A stretch of 64,000 bases of DNA from Oceanospirillales bacterium (GTDB lineage: Bacteria; Pseudomonadota; Gammaproteobacteria; Pseudomonadales; Balneatricaceae), in NCBI GenBank assembly GCA_018223185.1, contig JAAEYW010000001.1, positions 62,001 through 126,000 on the forward strand. The letters run 5' to 3'. Below the pieces are notes generated by a model. That model had not been told where the DNA came from. It worked only from the letters and a program-made list of their open reading frames with translations, and did no database searches. The position numbers and the translations under genes were made by a program. Of this stretch, positions 46,417-57,181 are shown piece after piece; within the stretch, counting starts at the first letter, position 1; every line of letters begins with the position of its first letter.

Positions 46417-48243
46417 ATGCACACCGTTGTTAAGCAGGTTACAGATCGAATCACCAAGCGCAGCCGGGCAACCCGTGAGGCTTATTTGCGTCAGATGAAA
46501 GATGCAGAAGACAAAGGGGTGCACCGGGCACGCCTGTCCTGTGGCAACCTGGCACATGGTTTTGCTGCCTGCGGTGCAGATGATAAGCAGGCGCTGAAAA
46601 TGGTTAATGCGGTGAATGTCGGTATTATTTCGTCATATAACGACATGTTGTCAGCGCATCAGCCCTTTGAGCAGTTTCCTCAGCAGATTCGTGAAGCGGT
46701 TCATGAACTGGGTTCGGTGGCTCAGTTTGCCGGTGGTGTACCGGCGATGTGTGATGGCGTAACTCAGGGGCAACCGGGTATGGAGCTGAGCCTGTTCAGC
46801 CGCGATGTGATTGCGATGGCAACGGCGGTTGGGCTGTCTCACAATATGTTTGATGCTGCCCTGTATCTGGGGGTGTGCGACAAGATTGTGCCCGGGCTGC
46901 TGATCGGTGCGCTGCGTTTTGGTCATCTGCCGACGCTGTTTGTGCCAGCAGGCCCAATGCCCAGCGGCTTGCCGAATAAAGAGAAAGCGAAGATCCGCCA
47001 GCTGTATGCCGAAGGTAAAGTGGGGCGTGATGCGCTGCTGCAGTGTGAATCTGATTCCTATCACAGTGCCGGCACCTGCACTTTTTATGGTACCGCTAAC
47101 AGCAACCAGATGGTGGTTGAGGTGATGGGCCTGCATCTGCCGGGCTCCTCCTTTGTTAACCCGGGCACTGAGATGCGCGAAGCGCTGACCCGGGAGGCGG
47201 CAAAGCAGTCTGTTCGTCTGACCGCTCAGAATGGCGAATTCACACCATTGTACAAAATTGTCGACGAACGCTCCCTGGTGAATGCTGTTGTGGCGCTGCT
47301 GGCAACGGGTGGTTCAACCAACCATACGATGCACCTGATCGCTATCGCCCGGGCGGCAGGCGTTATCATTAACTGGGATGATTTTTCTGATCTGTCTGAT
47401 GTCGTGCCACTGCTGGCGAAGGTGTATCCCAACGGTGAAGCGGATATTAATCACTTCCAGGCTGCGGGTGGTGTGGGTTTTCTGGTGCGTGAATTGCTGG
47501 CTGGTGGTTATCTGCATGAAGATGTGATGACCGTCGTAGGGCAAGGGTTGTCACGTTACACTCAGGAACCCTTCCTCGAGGATGGCAAACTGGTATGGCG
47601 TGAAGGGGTGAAAGAATCTTTGGACCCTGATGTGCTGAGTACGGTGGAAACTCCGTTCAGCCCGAATGGTGGTTTGAAACTGATGCAGGGGAATCTCGGT
47701 CGTGGTGTGATTAAGGTGTCTGCCGTCGCGCCTGAACACCAGATCGTTGAAGCGCCTGCGATTGTGTTTGAGGACCAGGATGAAATTGGTGCGGCATTTG
47801 ATCGCGGTGAGCTGGAGCGGGATTTTGTCGCAGTGGTGCGTTATCAGGGGCCAAAATCCAACGGCATGCCTGAACTGCATAAACTGACGCCCTATCTGGG
47901 TACTCTGCAGGATCGTGGTTTTAAAGTAGCGCTGGTGACCGATGGCAGGATGTCCGGCGCATCGGGTAAAGTGCCTGCCGCTATTCATGTGTGGCCGGAA
48001 GCCCGTCTCGGCGGACCGCTGTCTCAGGTAGCCGATGGTGATCTGATTCGGGTTGATGCAACAACCGGCACTCTGGAGCTGATTACTGATGATGATGCAT
48101 GGTTATCGCGTGGTCAGACGATGCCTGCTTCTGCAGCGAAGCACCATCATGCGATGGGACGAGAGCTGTTTGCGCCGATGCGCGATCAGGTTAACTGCGC
48201 AGAAGAGGGTGCAACCGTTTTTAATTTTACAGAGATCAAGTGA
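46417..48243 (+). CDS. edd: 6-phosphogluconate dehydratase
   Basis: A 608-residue IlvD/Edd-family iron-sulfur dehydratase producing 2-keto-3-deoxy-6-phosphogluconate, the first committed Entner-Doudoroff step. Key segments are [45 protein letters not shown] and [17 protein letters not shown], with the conserved Cys residues. The length matches Edd. GGAG precedes the ATG. Its stop codon abuts the glk start, so the two are translationally coupled. The aldolase (eda) and zwf are not in the window. Confidence 0.96.
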   Translation: MHTVVKQVTDRITKRSRATREAYLRQMKDAEDKGVHRARLSCGNLAHGFAACGADDKQALKMVNAVNVGIISSYNDMLSAHQPFEQFPQQIREAVHELGSVAQFAGGVPAMCDGVTQGQPGMELSLFSRDVIAMATAVGLSHNMFDAALYLGVCDKIVPGLLIGALRFGHLPTLFVPAGPMPSGLPNKEKAKIRQLYAEGKVGRDALLQCESDSYHSAGTCTFYGTANSNQMVVEVMGLHLPGSSFVNPGTEMREALTREAAKQSVRLTAQNGEFTPLYKIVDERSLVNAVVALLATGGSTNHTMHLIAIARAAGVIINWDDFSDLSDVVPLLAKVYPNGEADINHFQAAGGVGFLVRELLAGGYLHEDVMTVVGQGLSRYTQEPFLEDGKLVWREGVKESLDPDVLSTVETPFSPNGGLKLMQGNLGRGVIKVSAVAPEHQIVEAPAIVFEDQDEIGAAFDRGELERDFVAVVRYQGPKSNGMPELHKLTPYLGTLQDRGFKVALVTDGRMSGASGKVPAAIHVWPEARLGGPLSQVADGDLIRVDATTGTLELITDDDAWLSRGQTMPASAAKHHHAMGRELFAPMRDQVNCAEEGATVFNFTEIK

Positions 48244-49209
48244 ATGACCCAGTACGCACTCGTTGGTGATATCGGTGGCACTAATGCCCGCTTTGCATTG
48301 GTTCGGCCAGGCTCCGTAGAGTTAGAGTATGTGGAAACCCTGCAATGTTCTGAGTATGACAATATTGATTCGGCATGCCGGGCGTATTTCAGCAGTGTCG
48401 GTATAGCAGGAATTGAACGCGCCTGTCTGGCATTTGCCTGCCCGGTTCAGGGTGAAGTCATTAAAATGACCAACAATCACTGGCATTTTACCCGTACAGA
48501 CCTGATACAACAGCTGGGACTGAAACAGCTGAAGCTGGTTAATGACTTTACCGCAATGGCACTGGGGATGTTGCATATAGGTGACGATGAGAAAATTCAG
48601 GTGGGTTCTGGTCGCTCTCTGGAGGGCGCTGCACGACTGGTGATCGGCCCTGGCACCGGGTTAGGGGTGTCCGGGTTAGTCAAAGCCAATGATGACTGGA
48701 TTCCCTTATCAACGGAAGGGGGACATATCAGTTTTGCCCCTGCTGACGAGGCTGATATTGATCTTTGGCGTGTGCTGGTTGCCCGCTTTGGCCGGGTTTC
48801 GGTTGAGCGGATACTCTGCGGTCAGGGGTTGTTGAGTCTGTATCAGATATTATCCGAACAGCAGGGTAGCGAGGTTGTCTGTCAATCTCCGGCAGAGGTG
48901 AGTATTGCCGCGGTAGCGGGTGGGGATGCTGTCGCGGTCGATGCGTTACAGCGGTTCTGCCGCATTCTGGGTAATGTCGCTGGCGATAACGTTCTGACGC
49001 TGGGTGCCCGGGGAGGTGTTTATCTCTGTGGAGGAATCCTGCCAAAGGTGGCGGAGTTTTTTCTTCAGAGTGATTTTCGGCGTGCGTTTGAAGATAAAGG
49101 GCGTTTTGTTGATTACATGCAGAAGGTTCCGGTGTGGCTCTGTACCGCAGAAAATCCTGGTTTGTTAGGCGCAGCTGCAGCACTGGAAAACAGTGAGGTG
49201 TCTGGCTGA
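48244..49209 (+). CDS. glk: Glucokinase
   Basis: A 321-residue cytoplasmic glucokinase of the bacterial Glk family. It has the phosphate motif DIGGTNARFAL, LVNDFTAMALG, the glycine-rich GPGTGLGVSGLV and STEGGHISFAP. It phosphorylates glucose entering through the downstream ABC importer. It follows edd with no gap and is followed 165 bases later by the two-component genes, the same order as in pseudomonad glucose clusters. Confidence 0.95.
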   Translation: MTQYALVGDIGGTNARFALVRPGSVELEYVETLQCSEYDNIDSACRAYFSSVGIAGIERACLAFACPVQGEVIKMTNNHWHFTRTDLIQQLGLKQLKLVNDFTAMALGMLHIGDDEKIQVGSGRSLEGAARLVIGPGTGLGVSGLVKANDDWIPLSTEGGHISFAPADEADIDLWRVLVARFGRVSVERILCGQGLLSLYQILSEQQGSEVVCQSPAEVSIAAVAGGDAVAVDALQRFCRILGNVAGDNVLTLGARGGVYLCGGILPKVAEFFLQSDFRRAFEDKGRFVDYMQKVPVWLCTAENPGLLGAAAALENSEVSG

Positions 49210-49374
49210 GCGGTGGTACTTTTACTACAATCGGGGAGGGTCTTTACGCTAATTAAAGAGGGTGAGGCTGATCAGGTGTTTCAAGCGCTTCTGATTCAGG
49301 TTGTTAGCAAGTGCGATCGACACCGAAATTAGCAAGACCGGGATCAGGCTTTAATTCATTGAAGGGAAGGTATC

Positions 49375-50097
49375 GTGTCGAGAGAGAACGCTAAGCGTAT
49401 TTTGATTGTTGATGATGATAATGAGATTCGTGAATTGCTTGGGTCTTACCTCGGCCAGAATGGATATGAAACCGTATCGCTTGAAAGTGGCGAGCATCTG
49501 ATTGAACAGCTGCAGACAGCCCCCGTTGACCTGATCATTCTCGACCTGATGATGCCCGGCGAGGATGGGTTCAGTCTGTGCCGCCGGGTACGCATCGATT
49601 CTGATGTACCTATTATCATGCTCACCGCATCGGCGGAGGAAACTGATCGTATCGTTGGCTTAGAGTTGGGCGCCGATGATTATGTCGCTAAACCGTTCAA
49701 CCCAAGAGAGTTGCTGGCCAGGATTAAGGCCGTTTTACGCCGTAGCCGCTCTGTCGATGTGGCTGGGGCAAAGGGGCGGTTTCTCTGTTTTGCTGAGTGG
49801 CGTCTGGATACCGTTAACCGTGACCTGATTGATGCTTGCGGTAAAGTTATCCCTCTAAGCGGGGCAGACTATAATTTGCTGCTGTTGTTTCTGGAAAACC
49901 CGAATAAAGTTCTGAACCGTGATGACCTGCTCGGAGCCACCCGGGGGCGGGAGTCCAGCCCATACGATCGCAGTATTGATGTTCAGCTAAGCCGGCTGCG
50001 ACAGCGTCTTGGAGAGGATGCTAAAGATCCCCATATTATTAAAACGGTCAGGGGCTCAGGCTATGTGTTATCCGTTGAAGTGGAGCGCGGGATGTGA
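49375..50097 (+). CDS. gltR: GltR-like response regulator
   Basis: A 240-residue OmpR-family regulator with receiver (acidic pair in VDDDNE, Asp57 in ILDLMMPGEDG, Lys in AKPFNPREL) and winged-helix domain. The start is GTG with a strong GAAGGGAAGG site. The position between glk and a glucose-type importer matches GltR of the GtrS/GltR glucose-sensing system. The kinase gene overlaps it by four bases (GTGA). Symbol by context and resemblance. Confidence 0.88.
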   Translation: MSRENAKRILIVDDDNEIRELLGSYLGQNGYETVSLESGEHLIEQLQTAPVDLIILDLMMPGEDGFSLCRRVRIDSDVPIIMLTASAEETDRIVGLELGADDYVAKPFNPRELLARIKAVLRRSRSVDVAGAKGRFLCFAEWRLDTVNRDLIDACGKVIPLSGADYNLLLLFLENPNKVLNRDDLLGATRGRESSPYDRSIDVQLSRLRQRLGEDAKDPHIIKTVRGSGYVLSVEVERGM

Positions 50098-51539
50098 AGC
50101 GCTGGCTCTGGTTCCCCCGGTCGTTGCTGGGTCGTATGCTGACGGTGATGTTGCTTGGCGTGCTGCTGGCTCAGGTGATGAGCAACCTGGTCTGGGTGCA
50201 GGAGATTAATCGGGAAAATGAGACGCTGGCCAGCAGTATGGCCGTGGATCTGGCTGAGAGCGTCTCCTCGACGGTGACCTTTTTTAAGGCGTTGCCCAGC
50301 GAGTATCGGCATATAGTGCTGTCCCAGTTACGGGATATGGGGGGGACCCGTTTTTTTGTGTCACTGAATAAAGAGCTGATCACTATCGAAGATATTGAGG
50401 ACTCAAAGCTCAAGGGCGTTGTGATTGATAACTTTGTTCAGGGGTTGCGTAAGAAGCTGGGCAATAAAGCGGAGATTATTGTCAGTTTTTCCCGCCCCGA
50501 GACACTGCATGTGTTTAATAATCAAACGCTGCTGTTGGATCTGCCGCCACGCTGGTCGCAACAAAGCCTTATCTATGATCCGCAATCACCGCCCATTTTA
50601 GTGGCTCAGATCGACATGGAGGAGGGCGAGTGGTTATATCTGGCGGCTTTGCTACCGAAACCTGATCTGTTAACCAAGACCGATTATCTGCCCGCAGACC
50701 GACTCTATTTTCTGGGATTGTTATTAGTGATTCTGCTGCTGTTAGGCGGGATGATTGTCCGCTGGCTCACCCGTCCTCTGGATAAATTGGTGCAAGCGGC
50801 GGAGCAGTTGGGGCGGGAGATCGATGTGCCGCCTCTGAAAGAGCAGGGGCCATTGGAAATTCAGGCAACCGCCCAGGCTTTTAACCGCATGCAGGAACGT
50901 ATCACCCGCTTTATAGATGATCGGCAACGATTATTTTCGGCTATCTCCCATGACCTTAAAACCCCGATTACGCGGTTACGATTACGGGCAGAGATGCTTG
51001 ATAAAGAGGAAGATCGGGAGACCTTTGGTCGCAACCTGGAAGAGCTGGACCGGATGGTATCTGGCGCTCTGGAGTGTGCCCGGGGAACGGATATTCATGA
51101 AGAGGTACGGCCGATCGATATTATGGCGTTGCTGGGCGCTTTGCGGGATGATGCTGCGGTACTGGGCCGCAATGTCACCGTTGTGGGTGACGTGGGGCCG
51201 GTCTTCTGGGGACGGCCTATGGCACTTAAACGCTGTCTCGGTAATCTGATCGATAACGCTATCTTCTATGGTCAGCAGGCCGAAGTGTTTGTCCAGAATA
51301 GTCCTGATATGCTGACTCTGCGTATATGCGACCGGGGTGGAGGTATTCCGGACGAGATGATTGATCAGGTTTTTGAGCCCTATTTCAGGGTCGAATCATC
51401 ACGCAATCGTTATACCGGAGGGACGGGATTGGGGCTTGGAATTTCGCGAAATATAGTCCATGCGCATGGCGGCGAGTTAGAACTGCATAACCGTGAAGGT
51501 GGTGGGCTGGAAGTGTTGATCCGGCTACCACGGCATTAA
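50094..51539 (+). CDS. gtrS: GtrS-like sensor histidine kinase
   Basis: A 481-residue membrane kinase: helix 1 at about 12-32, a periplasmic domain (35-200), helix 2 at 203-224, HAMP to about 275, HisKA with His286 in SAISHDLKTPITRLRLRAE, and HATPase with GTGLGLGISRNIV. In Pseudomonas, GtrS responds to 2-ketogluconate or KDPG-type metabolites and acts on GltR. The GTG start lies inside the regulator stop. Confidence 0.88.
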   Translation: MKRWLWFPRSLLGRMLTVMLLGVLLAQVMSNLVWVQEINRENETLASSMAVDLAESVSSTVTFFKALPSEYRHIVLSQLRDMGGTRFFVSLNKELITIEDIEDSKLKGVVIDNFVQGLRKKLGNKAEIIVSFSRPETLHVFNNQTLLLDLPPRWSQQSLIYDPQSPPILVAQIDMEEGEWLYLAALLPKPDLLTKTDYLPADRLYFLGLLLVILLLLGGMIVRWLTRPLDKLVQAAEQLGREIDVPPLKEQGPLEIQATAQAFNRMQERITRFIDDRQRLFSAISHDLKTPITRLRLRAEMLDKEEDRETFGRNLEELDRMVSGALECARGTDIHEEVRPIDIMALLGALRDDAAVLGRNVTVVGDVGPVFWGRPMALKRCLGNLIDNAIFYGQQAEVFVQNSPDMLTLRICDRGGGIPDEMIDQVFEPYFRVESSRNRYTGGTGLGLGISRNIVHAHGGELELHNREGGGLEVLIRLPRH

Positions 51540-51620
51540 GTGAATCTGTTTGCTTACAGGCTATAAACAATGCGTCTTGCTCCCCCTTACTTCATCTCGG
51601 GGGAATGGCAAATTATCCTT

Positions 51621-51660
51621 TGTAACACTTTGTTACACTTCCTTTCCTGTTGTAACCCTA
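51621..51660 (+). promoter_or_regulatory. Candidate GltR-binding direct repeats before the glucose importer
   Basis: Ten-base units TGTAACACTT (51621), TGTTACACTT (51631) and, one unit further, TGTAACCCTA (51651) share the same phase. OmpR-type regulators bind such tandem decamers. The first two also read as an inverted repeat TGTAAC-N5-GTTACA. They lie about 100 bases before the receptor gene. Confidence 0.5.
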
Positions 51661-51754
51661 ACCTTTCAAAGGCCGTGCTTTAATGCAATCACTTGTCATC
51701 GAATGGACAAGAAAAACCTCAAAGCCTAATAAAAACAAACAAAGGTAAAGGTCA

Positions 51755-53014
51755 ATGAGTCTTAAAAGTGCAAAAAAATCCGTATTAGCGGCTGCGTTAT
51801 CCGGTCTGGTTTCAATTGCTGCTCAGGCGGGTAATGTCGAGGTACTCCACTACTGGACCTCCGGCGGCGAAGCAAAATCCGCGGCCGTGCTGAAACAGTT
51901 ACTCGAAGCTGAAGGTCATCAGTGGAAAGATTTTGCTGTGGCCGGTGGTGGCGGTGAAAGTGCCATGACTGTTCTTAAGTCCCGGGCTGTTTCGGGCAAT
52001 CCCCCCAGTGCTGCACAGATTAAAGGTTTGGATATCCAGGAATGGGCCGAACTCGGTTTTCTGACGCCGCTGGATGCGGTTGCAGATAAAGCAGGTTGGG
52101 ATCAGCTTTTACCCACTGTTGTGAATAACGTCATGAAGTATGAAGGCCATTATGTGGCGGTGCCTGTGAACGTTCACCGGGTTAACTGGCTCTGGGCAAA
52201 CCCGGAGGTCTTCAAAAAATCAGGGGTTAACGTCCCCACCACCTGGGATGAGTTTTTCACCGCAGCCGATAAGATTAAGGCGGCTGGTTTTATCCCGTTA
52301 GCCCATGGCGGCCAGGCCTGGCAGGATGCGACCCTGTTTGAAGCGGTTGCACTGGGTGTTGGTGGTGCAGAGTTCTATCAAAAAGCATTTGTCGAACATG
52401 ATCAGAGTGTGCTGACGAGCGCGAAAATGACTGAAGTTCTGGCAAGCTTTAAGCGTTTAAGCAATTATATCGACGCCGATGCCGCTGGTCGTGACTGGAA
52501 TATTGCCACTTCAATGGTGATCAATGGTAAGGCCGCCATGCAGATTATGGGTGACTGGGCTAAGGGTGAATTTACCGCTGCGGGTAAACAACCCGGCCAA
52601 GACTATCTCTGTGTGGCTGCACCGGATACGCAGAATGGTTTCACTTTCAATATCGATAGCTTTGCGATGTTTGATCTGAAAGATGCCGATGATCAGCAGG
52701 CTCAGGCCGATCTGGCCCGGTTGATTATGGAACCTGAGTTTCAGGAAACCTTCAATCTCAATAAGGGATCAATCCCGGCCCGCCTGGGGATGCCAAGAGA
52801 TAAATTCGATAGCTGTGCCCATAAATCGATGGATGACTTTGTCGCAACGGCAAAGTCCGGTGGTCTGGTGCCCAGCATGGCCCACGGTATGTCCACCACC
52901 TCTGCGGTGCAGGGTGCCATCTACGATGTCGTGACGAACTATTTCAATAGCGATTCGCTGACGCCTGAACAGGCAACCGAAAAGCTGGCCCGGGCAATTA
53001 AAGCCGCTATCTAA
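51755..53014 (+). CDS. gtsA: Glucose-type ABC transporter substrate-binding protein
   Basis: A 419-residue family 1 extracellular solute-binding protein with a signal peptide (cleaved near AQA-GNVEV). [20 protein letters not shown] and [19 protein letters not shown] are typical of glucose/mannose receptors such as GtsA of pseudomonads. It heads the importer operon, preceded by a purine-rich AGGTAAAGGT site. A stem-loop follows its stop. Confidence 0.92.
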   Translation: MSLKSAKKSVLAAALSGLVSIAAQAGNVEVLHYWTSGGEAKSAAVLKQLLEAEGHQWKDFAVAGGGGESAMTVLKSRAVSGNPPSAAQIKGLDIQEWAELGFLTPLDAVADKAGWDQLLPTVVNNVMKYEGHYVAVPVNVHRVNWLWANPEVFKKSGVNVPTTWDEFFTAADKIKAAGFIPLAHGGQAWQDATLFEAVALGVGGAEFYQKAFVEHDQSVLTSAKMTEVLASFKRLSNYIDADAAGRDWNIATSMVINGKAAMQIMGDWAKGEFTAAGKQPGQDYLCVAAPDTQNGFTFNIDSFAMFDLKDADDQQAQADLARLIMEPEFQETFNLNKGSIPARLGMPRDKFDSCAHKSMDDFVATAKSGGLVPSMAHGMSTTSAVQGAIYDVVTNYFNSDSLTPEQATEKLARAIKAAI

Positions 53015-53055
53015 ACTTTTTACTTCTGCTTGAATGCTCTTTAAGGAGCGATTCC

Positions 53056-53080
53056 GGGGTATCGCCGCAGGTGATACCCC
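53056..53080 (+). promoter_or_regulatory. Intercistronic stem-loop after the glucose receptor gene
   Basis: GGGGTATC (53056-53063) and GATACCCC (53073-53080) form a perfect eight-pair stem between the receptor and first permease genes, with no T-tract. Confidence 0.7.
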
Positions 53081-53108
53081 TCTCCAAACTCGTATGAGGA
53101 TTACCTCT

Positions 53109-54077
53109 ATGAAGACGAATGTCACTTCCGATGTTGCCGCAGCCCTGTCTACAGAGGGGGTATTGGCGGACTCATCGGCACAGGGTTCACGTTCTGTTAA
53201 TCCGTTAGACCTGATTCAGCGTTGGTTGCCGAAACTGGTGCTGGCGCCAACGGTGATAATGACGCTGCTGTTTATATACGGCTATGTCATCTGGACCGGT
53301 GTGCTGTCCCTGACCAAATCACGTTTTTTGCCCAATTATAATTTTGTCGGTTTTGCCCAGTACGAGAAGTTGCTGGATAACGATCGCTGGTCTGTGGCTT
53401 CGCTGAATATACTTATTTTCGGCGGGCTGTTTATCCTTATCTGTCTCCTTATCGGCGTGGTTATGGCGATTCTGCTGGATCAGAAGATTCGTGCAGAGGG
53501 TTCAATCCGTACGGTGTTTCTATACCCGATGGCGCTCTCTTTTATCGTTACCGGTACTGCCTGGAAATGGATTCTTAACCCGGGCCTTGGATTAGAGAAA
53601 CTGGTGCATGATTTTGGCTATGAAAGCTTTCAGTTTGACTGGCTGGTTGATCCTGATATGGCAATCTATACCCTGGTGATCGCGGCAGTGTGGCAGTCAT
53701 CGGGGTTTGTGATGGCGCTGTTTCTGGCTGGTCTGAGAGGCGTTGATAGCTCGATCGTCAAAGCGGCACAGCTGGATGGTGCCAGTATGCCGATGATCTA
53801 TCGCCGCATTATTCTGCCGCATCTGCGCCCGGTATTTTTCAGTGCTTTTATTATCCTGTCCCATATTGCGATCAAGAGCTTCGATCTGGTGATGGCGCTG
53901 ACCGGTGGTGGTCCCGGTTATGCCACCGATCTGCCGGCGACATTTATGTATGTAACGACCTTCAGTCGAGGGCAGATCGGTCTGGGCTCCGCCAGTGCCA
54001 TGATGATGCTCGGCGTGGTTCTGGCGATTCTGATCCCCTACCTCTATTCCGAATTGCGAGGTAAAAACAATGTCTGA
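53109..54077 (+). CDS. gtsB: Glucose-type ABC transporter permease 1
   Basis: A 322-residue MalF-like permease with six helices in the conserved core. The EAA loop reads VKAAQLDGASMPMIYRRIILP. I place the start at MKTNVTSDVA, which has GAGGA nearby; a longer frame from 53034 runs through the intergenic stem-loop. It overlaps the next permease gene by eight bases. Confidence 0.9.
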   Translation: MKTNVTSDVAAALSTEGVLADSSAQGSRSVNPLDLIQRWLPKLVLAPTVIMTLLFIYGYVIWTGVLSLTKSRFLPNYNFVGFAQYEKLLDNDRWSVASLNILIFGGLFILICLLIGVVMAILLDQKIRAEGSIRTVFLYPMALSFIVTGTAWKWILNPGLGLEKLVHDFGYESFQFDWLVDPDMAIYTLVIAAVWQSSGFVMALFLAGLRGVDSSIVKAAQLDGASMPMIYRRIILPHLRPVFFSAFIILSHIAIKSFDLVMALTGGGPGYATDLPATFMYVTTFSRGQIGLGSASAMMMLGVVLAILIPYLYSELRGKNNV

Positions 54078-54948
54078 TTCTATTAATACCAACGCCCGTC
54101 GTGTCAGGGTAAGCCGTATTGCGCTGTATGCAATTTTACTGCTGGCGGTGTTGTTCTATCTGCTACCGCTGATTGTGATGCTGTTAACCTCAGTTAAAAG
54201 TATGGCGGATATCCGTGCCGGTAACCTGATCTCCTGGCCGCAGGAGTTTTTGTTGGATGCCTGGGTGAAAGCCTGGTCTTCCGCGTGTACGGGTGTGAGT
54301 TGTGAGGGGGTAGGTTCCTTCTTCTGGAACTCATTTCAGATCACCCTTCCGGCGGTGCTGATCTCCACTTTTCTGGGCGCGTTGAACGGCTATGTGCTGA
54401 CAAAGTGGAAGTTTCGCGGCAGTGATATCTTTTTTGGCCTGATGCTATTCGGCTGCTTTATTCCCTTTCAGGTGGTTATTCTGCCGATGGCGCAAACGCT
54501 GGGATGGTTAGGGTTGGCGAATACCACAACCGGGCTGGTATTTGTTCATATCGTCTACGGTATGGCTTTTACCACGCTGTTTTTCCGCAACTTCTATGTC
54601 TCGGTGCCTACTGAGCTGGTGAGTGCCGCGAAGATCGATGGTGCCGGTTTTTTCACCATTTTCTGGCGCATTATTTTGCCGCTTTCAACCCCTATTTTTG
54701 TCGTCTGTATTATCTGGCAGTTTACTCAGGTGTGGAATGACTTCCTGTTTGGGGTGGTGTTTTCCGGCGGGGATACCCAGCCTATCACAGTTGCATTGAA
54801 CAACCTGGTTAATAGTTCAACCGGGGTGAAAGAGTACAACGTTGATATGGCGGCGGCGATGATTGCCGCGCTGCCAACGCTGGTGGTGTATGTCCTGGCG
54901 GGTAAGTATTTCGTTCGCGGTCTGACAGCGGGTGCGGTTAAAGGCTGA
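54070..54948 (+). CDS. gtsC: Glucose-type ABC transporter permease 2
   Basis: A 292-residue MalG-like permease with six helices. The EAA loop is SAAKIDGAGFFTIFWRIILPL, the cytoplasmic contact for the ATPase. It overlaps the preceding permease gene and precedes the ATPase gene by about 40 bases, completing the transmembrane heterodimer. Confidence 0.92.
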   Translation: MSDSINTNARRVRVSRIALYAILLLAVLFYLLPLIVMLLTSVKSMADIRAGNLISWPQEFLLDAWVKAWSSACTGVSCEGVGSFFWNSFQITLPAVLISTFLGALNGYVLTKWKFRGSDIFFGLMLFGCFIPFQVVILPMAQTLGWLGLANTTTGLVFVHIVYGMAFTTLFFRNFYVSVPTELVSAAKIDGAGFFTIFWRIILPLSTPIFVVCIIWQFTQVWNDFLFGVVFSGGDTQPITVALNNLVNSSTGVKEYNVDMAAAMIAALPTLVVYVLAGKYFVRGLTAGAVKG

Positions 54949-54988
54949 TCGGTAAACCGATTAAAAAAATAAAAACAGGTACAAAGTG

Positions 54989-56104
54989 ATGGCTACATTA
55001 GAGATTTCAAGTGTTAAGAAAAACTATGGCAAGGTAGAGGTACTCAAGGGCATTGATCTGAGTATTAATGACGGTGAATTTCTGATTCTGGTGGGGCCGT
55101 CCGGTTGCGGTAAATCGACCCTGATGAATAGCATTGCCGGGCTTGAGGATGTCAGCTCCGGTGATATTCATATTGGTGGCACCAATGTAACCGGATTAGC
55201 GCCGAAAGATCGGGATATCGCGATGGTGTTTCAATCCTATGCGCTCTACCCGAGTATGACGGTGCGGGGCAATATCTCATTTGCGCTGGAGATTCGTAAA
55301 GTACCAAAGGGTGAGCGGGAGGCTGAAGTTGAGCGGGTCGCGGATCTGTTACAGATTAGCCACCTGCTGGATCGTAAACCCTCTGAGCTTTCCGGGGGGC
55401 AGCGTCAGCGGGTTGCGATGGGGCGCGCTCTGGCACGTCATCCAAAGATCTATCTGTTTGATGAGCCGTTATCCAACCTGGACGCCAAGCTGCGGGTAGA
55501 GATGCGTACCGAAATTAAGAAGCTGCATCAGCGTTTGAAAACCACCATTGTCTATGTGACCCACGATCAGATTGAGGCGATGACGCTGGCGGACCGTATC
55601 GCGGTAATGAAAGATGGTGAGGTGCAGCAGTTTGGCACACCGCAACAGATCTACGATGATCCCGCGAATATGTTCGTTGCGGGTTTTATGGGGTCACCGG
55701 CAATGAATTTCCTCACCTGTACGCTGGAGTGTATTGACGATTGCTATGGTCTGAGTGTGACTACTTCAGATGAAGAACGGTATTTTTTACCGCTGCAACA
55801 TGGTGATAGCTCGTTGCAGGAGTGGATTGGTAAAGAGGTGATTCTGGGGATTCGCCCTGAGCAGATTACCCACGTTATACCGCACAAGCAGGAGGAGAGC
55901 AGCGTTGCCCGCTTTACGGCAAAGGTAGCCGTAGCTGAACCCACAGGCCCGGATACACTAGTGTTGATTAATCTGAATGGTCAGGAGGTCGATTGTCGGG
56001 TTCATCCGATGGAAGAGAAGCCCGCCGGTAGTGACATGGAGTTTATGGTGGATATGTCTAAAGCGGTGTTGTTTGACCCAAAGACAGAAAAACGATTGCT
56101 TTAA
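54989..56104 (+). CDS. gtsD: Glucose-type ABC transporter ATPase, MalK-like
   Basis: A 371-residue ATPase: Walker A GPSGCGKST near residues 36-44, Q-loop MVFQSYALYP, signature LSGGQRQRVAMGRA, Walker B IYLFDEPLSNLDAKL, and a C-terminal TOBE domain (about 240-371). The ATG at 54989 has AGGT eight bases upstream; a GTG one codon earlier is possible. Its 3' end is duplicated as a remnant at 57182-57349, beyond the AraC gene. Confidence 0.93.
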   Translation: MATLEISSVKKNYGKVEVLKGIDLSINDGEFLILVGPSGCGKSTLMNSIAGLEDVSSGDIHIGGTNVTGLAPKDRDIAMVFQSYALYPSMTVRGNISFALEIRKVPKGEREAEVERVADLLQISHLLDRKPSELSGGQRQRVAMGRALARHPKIYLFDEPLSNLDAKLRVEMRTEIKKLHQRLKTTIVYVTHDQIEAMTLADRIAVMKDGEVQQFGTPQQIYDDPANMFVAGFMGSPAMNFLTCTLECIDDCYGLSVTTSDEERYFLPLQHGDSSLQEWIGKEVILGIRPEQITHVIPHKQEESSVARFTAKVAVAEPTGPDTLVLINLNGQEVDCRVHPMEEKPAGSDMEFMVDMSKAVLFDPKTEKRLL

Positions 56105-56216
56105 ATCAGATAACTGCAGTAAAGCATGCTCCGTTTTAGCCATATACAACAGAGCAGTTTATGGGAGGCCAGCCTGAGTCTGCCTGGTTTCCCCTGCCGA
56201 TTGGGATGGGCGAGCT

Positions 56217-57155
56217 ATGATCAAGAATAAAGCGCGAATTCAGCCAGAATTTAAGCCCTTAGATTCTCTGGGTGGAACATCGATACGATATTTTGAACAG
56301 GATAAGTCAGTAACCCTGAATAGCGGTCTTCACTATCATGAAGATTATGAACTACATCTGACAACTCATGGCGAAGGGAGGGTGTTTGTGGGTGACTACA
56401 TTGGTCATTTTGAACCTCAGAGCCTGATATTAATTGGTCCGAATCTGCCTCATTGTTGGGTAAACCAGTCAGGTGGTGATGACAGCCGGGGCTGCACCGA
56501 GCGGGTGATTAATTTCTCTCAGGATCTTGTTTTAGCCCATACTAAGGGGGTGCCAGAAATGCAGGCGTTGACTCCCTTTTGGGAGAGAGCGCAATATGGT
56601 ATTGAGTTTCTTGATGTTGACGCGATTGCTGAGATTAAAGAGATTTTCGATGATATTGCTGCATTAACCGGATTTCGCCGGGTGCTGCGATTCTGGTTTC
56701 TGATCGACCTGCTCGCGACAGTGACCGAGTACCGGGTATTGTCAGATGCTTCCTATTTGTCCTGCAAGGATGAAACAAAATCAGCCCGGCTGGAGCGGGC
56801 GGTCTCCTACATCATTGAAAATTATAATGCCGGGATTACCCTGGAGCAGGTTGCCGCACATATTGAAATGAGTGTCGGCCACTTCTCCCGTTTATTCAAG
56901 CGGGAGACAGGTAGTCGGTATATTGATTTTGTTAATGGCATTAAAATCAATAAGGCTTGTGAGCAGCTTACGCACAGTGACCGATCCATTACCGAGATCT
57001 GTTTTGATGCAGGTTTTAATAATATTGCCAACTTCAATCGGCGTTTTTATGATGTGAAAAAGATGACCCCTTCCGAGTATCGCAGGGTCGCTTTAAAATC
57101 TGTATACGGTTATAAGTCTTTCAGCGGTGCCAGCGGCCTTTTGGTCAGTCAGTAA
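56217..57155 (+). CDS. AraC-family transcriptional regulator
   Basis: A 312-residue regulator with an N-terminal cupin-like sensing domain (LHYHEDYELHLTTHGEG, then LIGPNLPHCW) and a C-terminal pair of helix-turn-helix motifs (about 190-290; ITLEQVAAHIEMSVGHFSRLF and ITEICFDAGFNNIANFNRRF). The cupin-type sensor suggests control by a sugar or sugar acid. It lies 112 bases after the importer ATPase on the same strand and probably regulates it. Confidence 0.9.
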   Translation: MIKNKARIQPEFKPLDSLGGTSIRYFEQDKSVTLNSGLHYHEDYELHLTTHGEGRVFVGDYIGHFEPQSLILIGPNLPHCWVNQSGGDDSRGCTERVINFSQDLVLAHTKGVPEMQALTPFWERAQYGIEFLDVDAIAEIKEIFDDIAALTGFRRVLRFWFLIDLLATVTEYRVLSDASYLSCKDETKSARLERAVSYIIENYNAGITLEQVAAHIEMSVGHFSRLFKRETGSRYIDFVNGIKINKACEQLTHSDRSITEICFDAGFNNIANFNRRFYDVKKMTPSEYRRVALKSVYGYKSFSGASGLLVSQ

Positions 57156-57181
57156 CCCAGGGATTACCATAACCATGCGAT

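Noticed and set aside
46651-47136. Leftward open frame inside edd
   Set aside because: The edd reading frame is complete and conserved; the other frame is His/Gln-rich shadow sequence.
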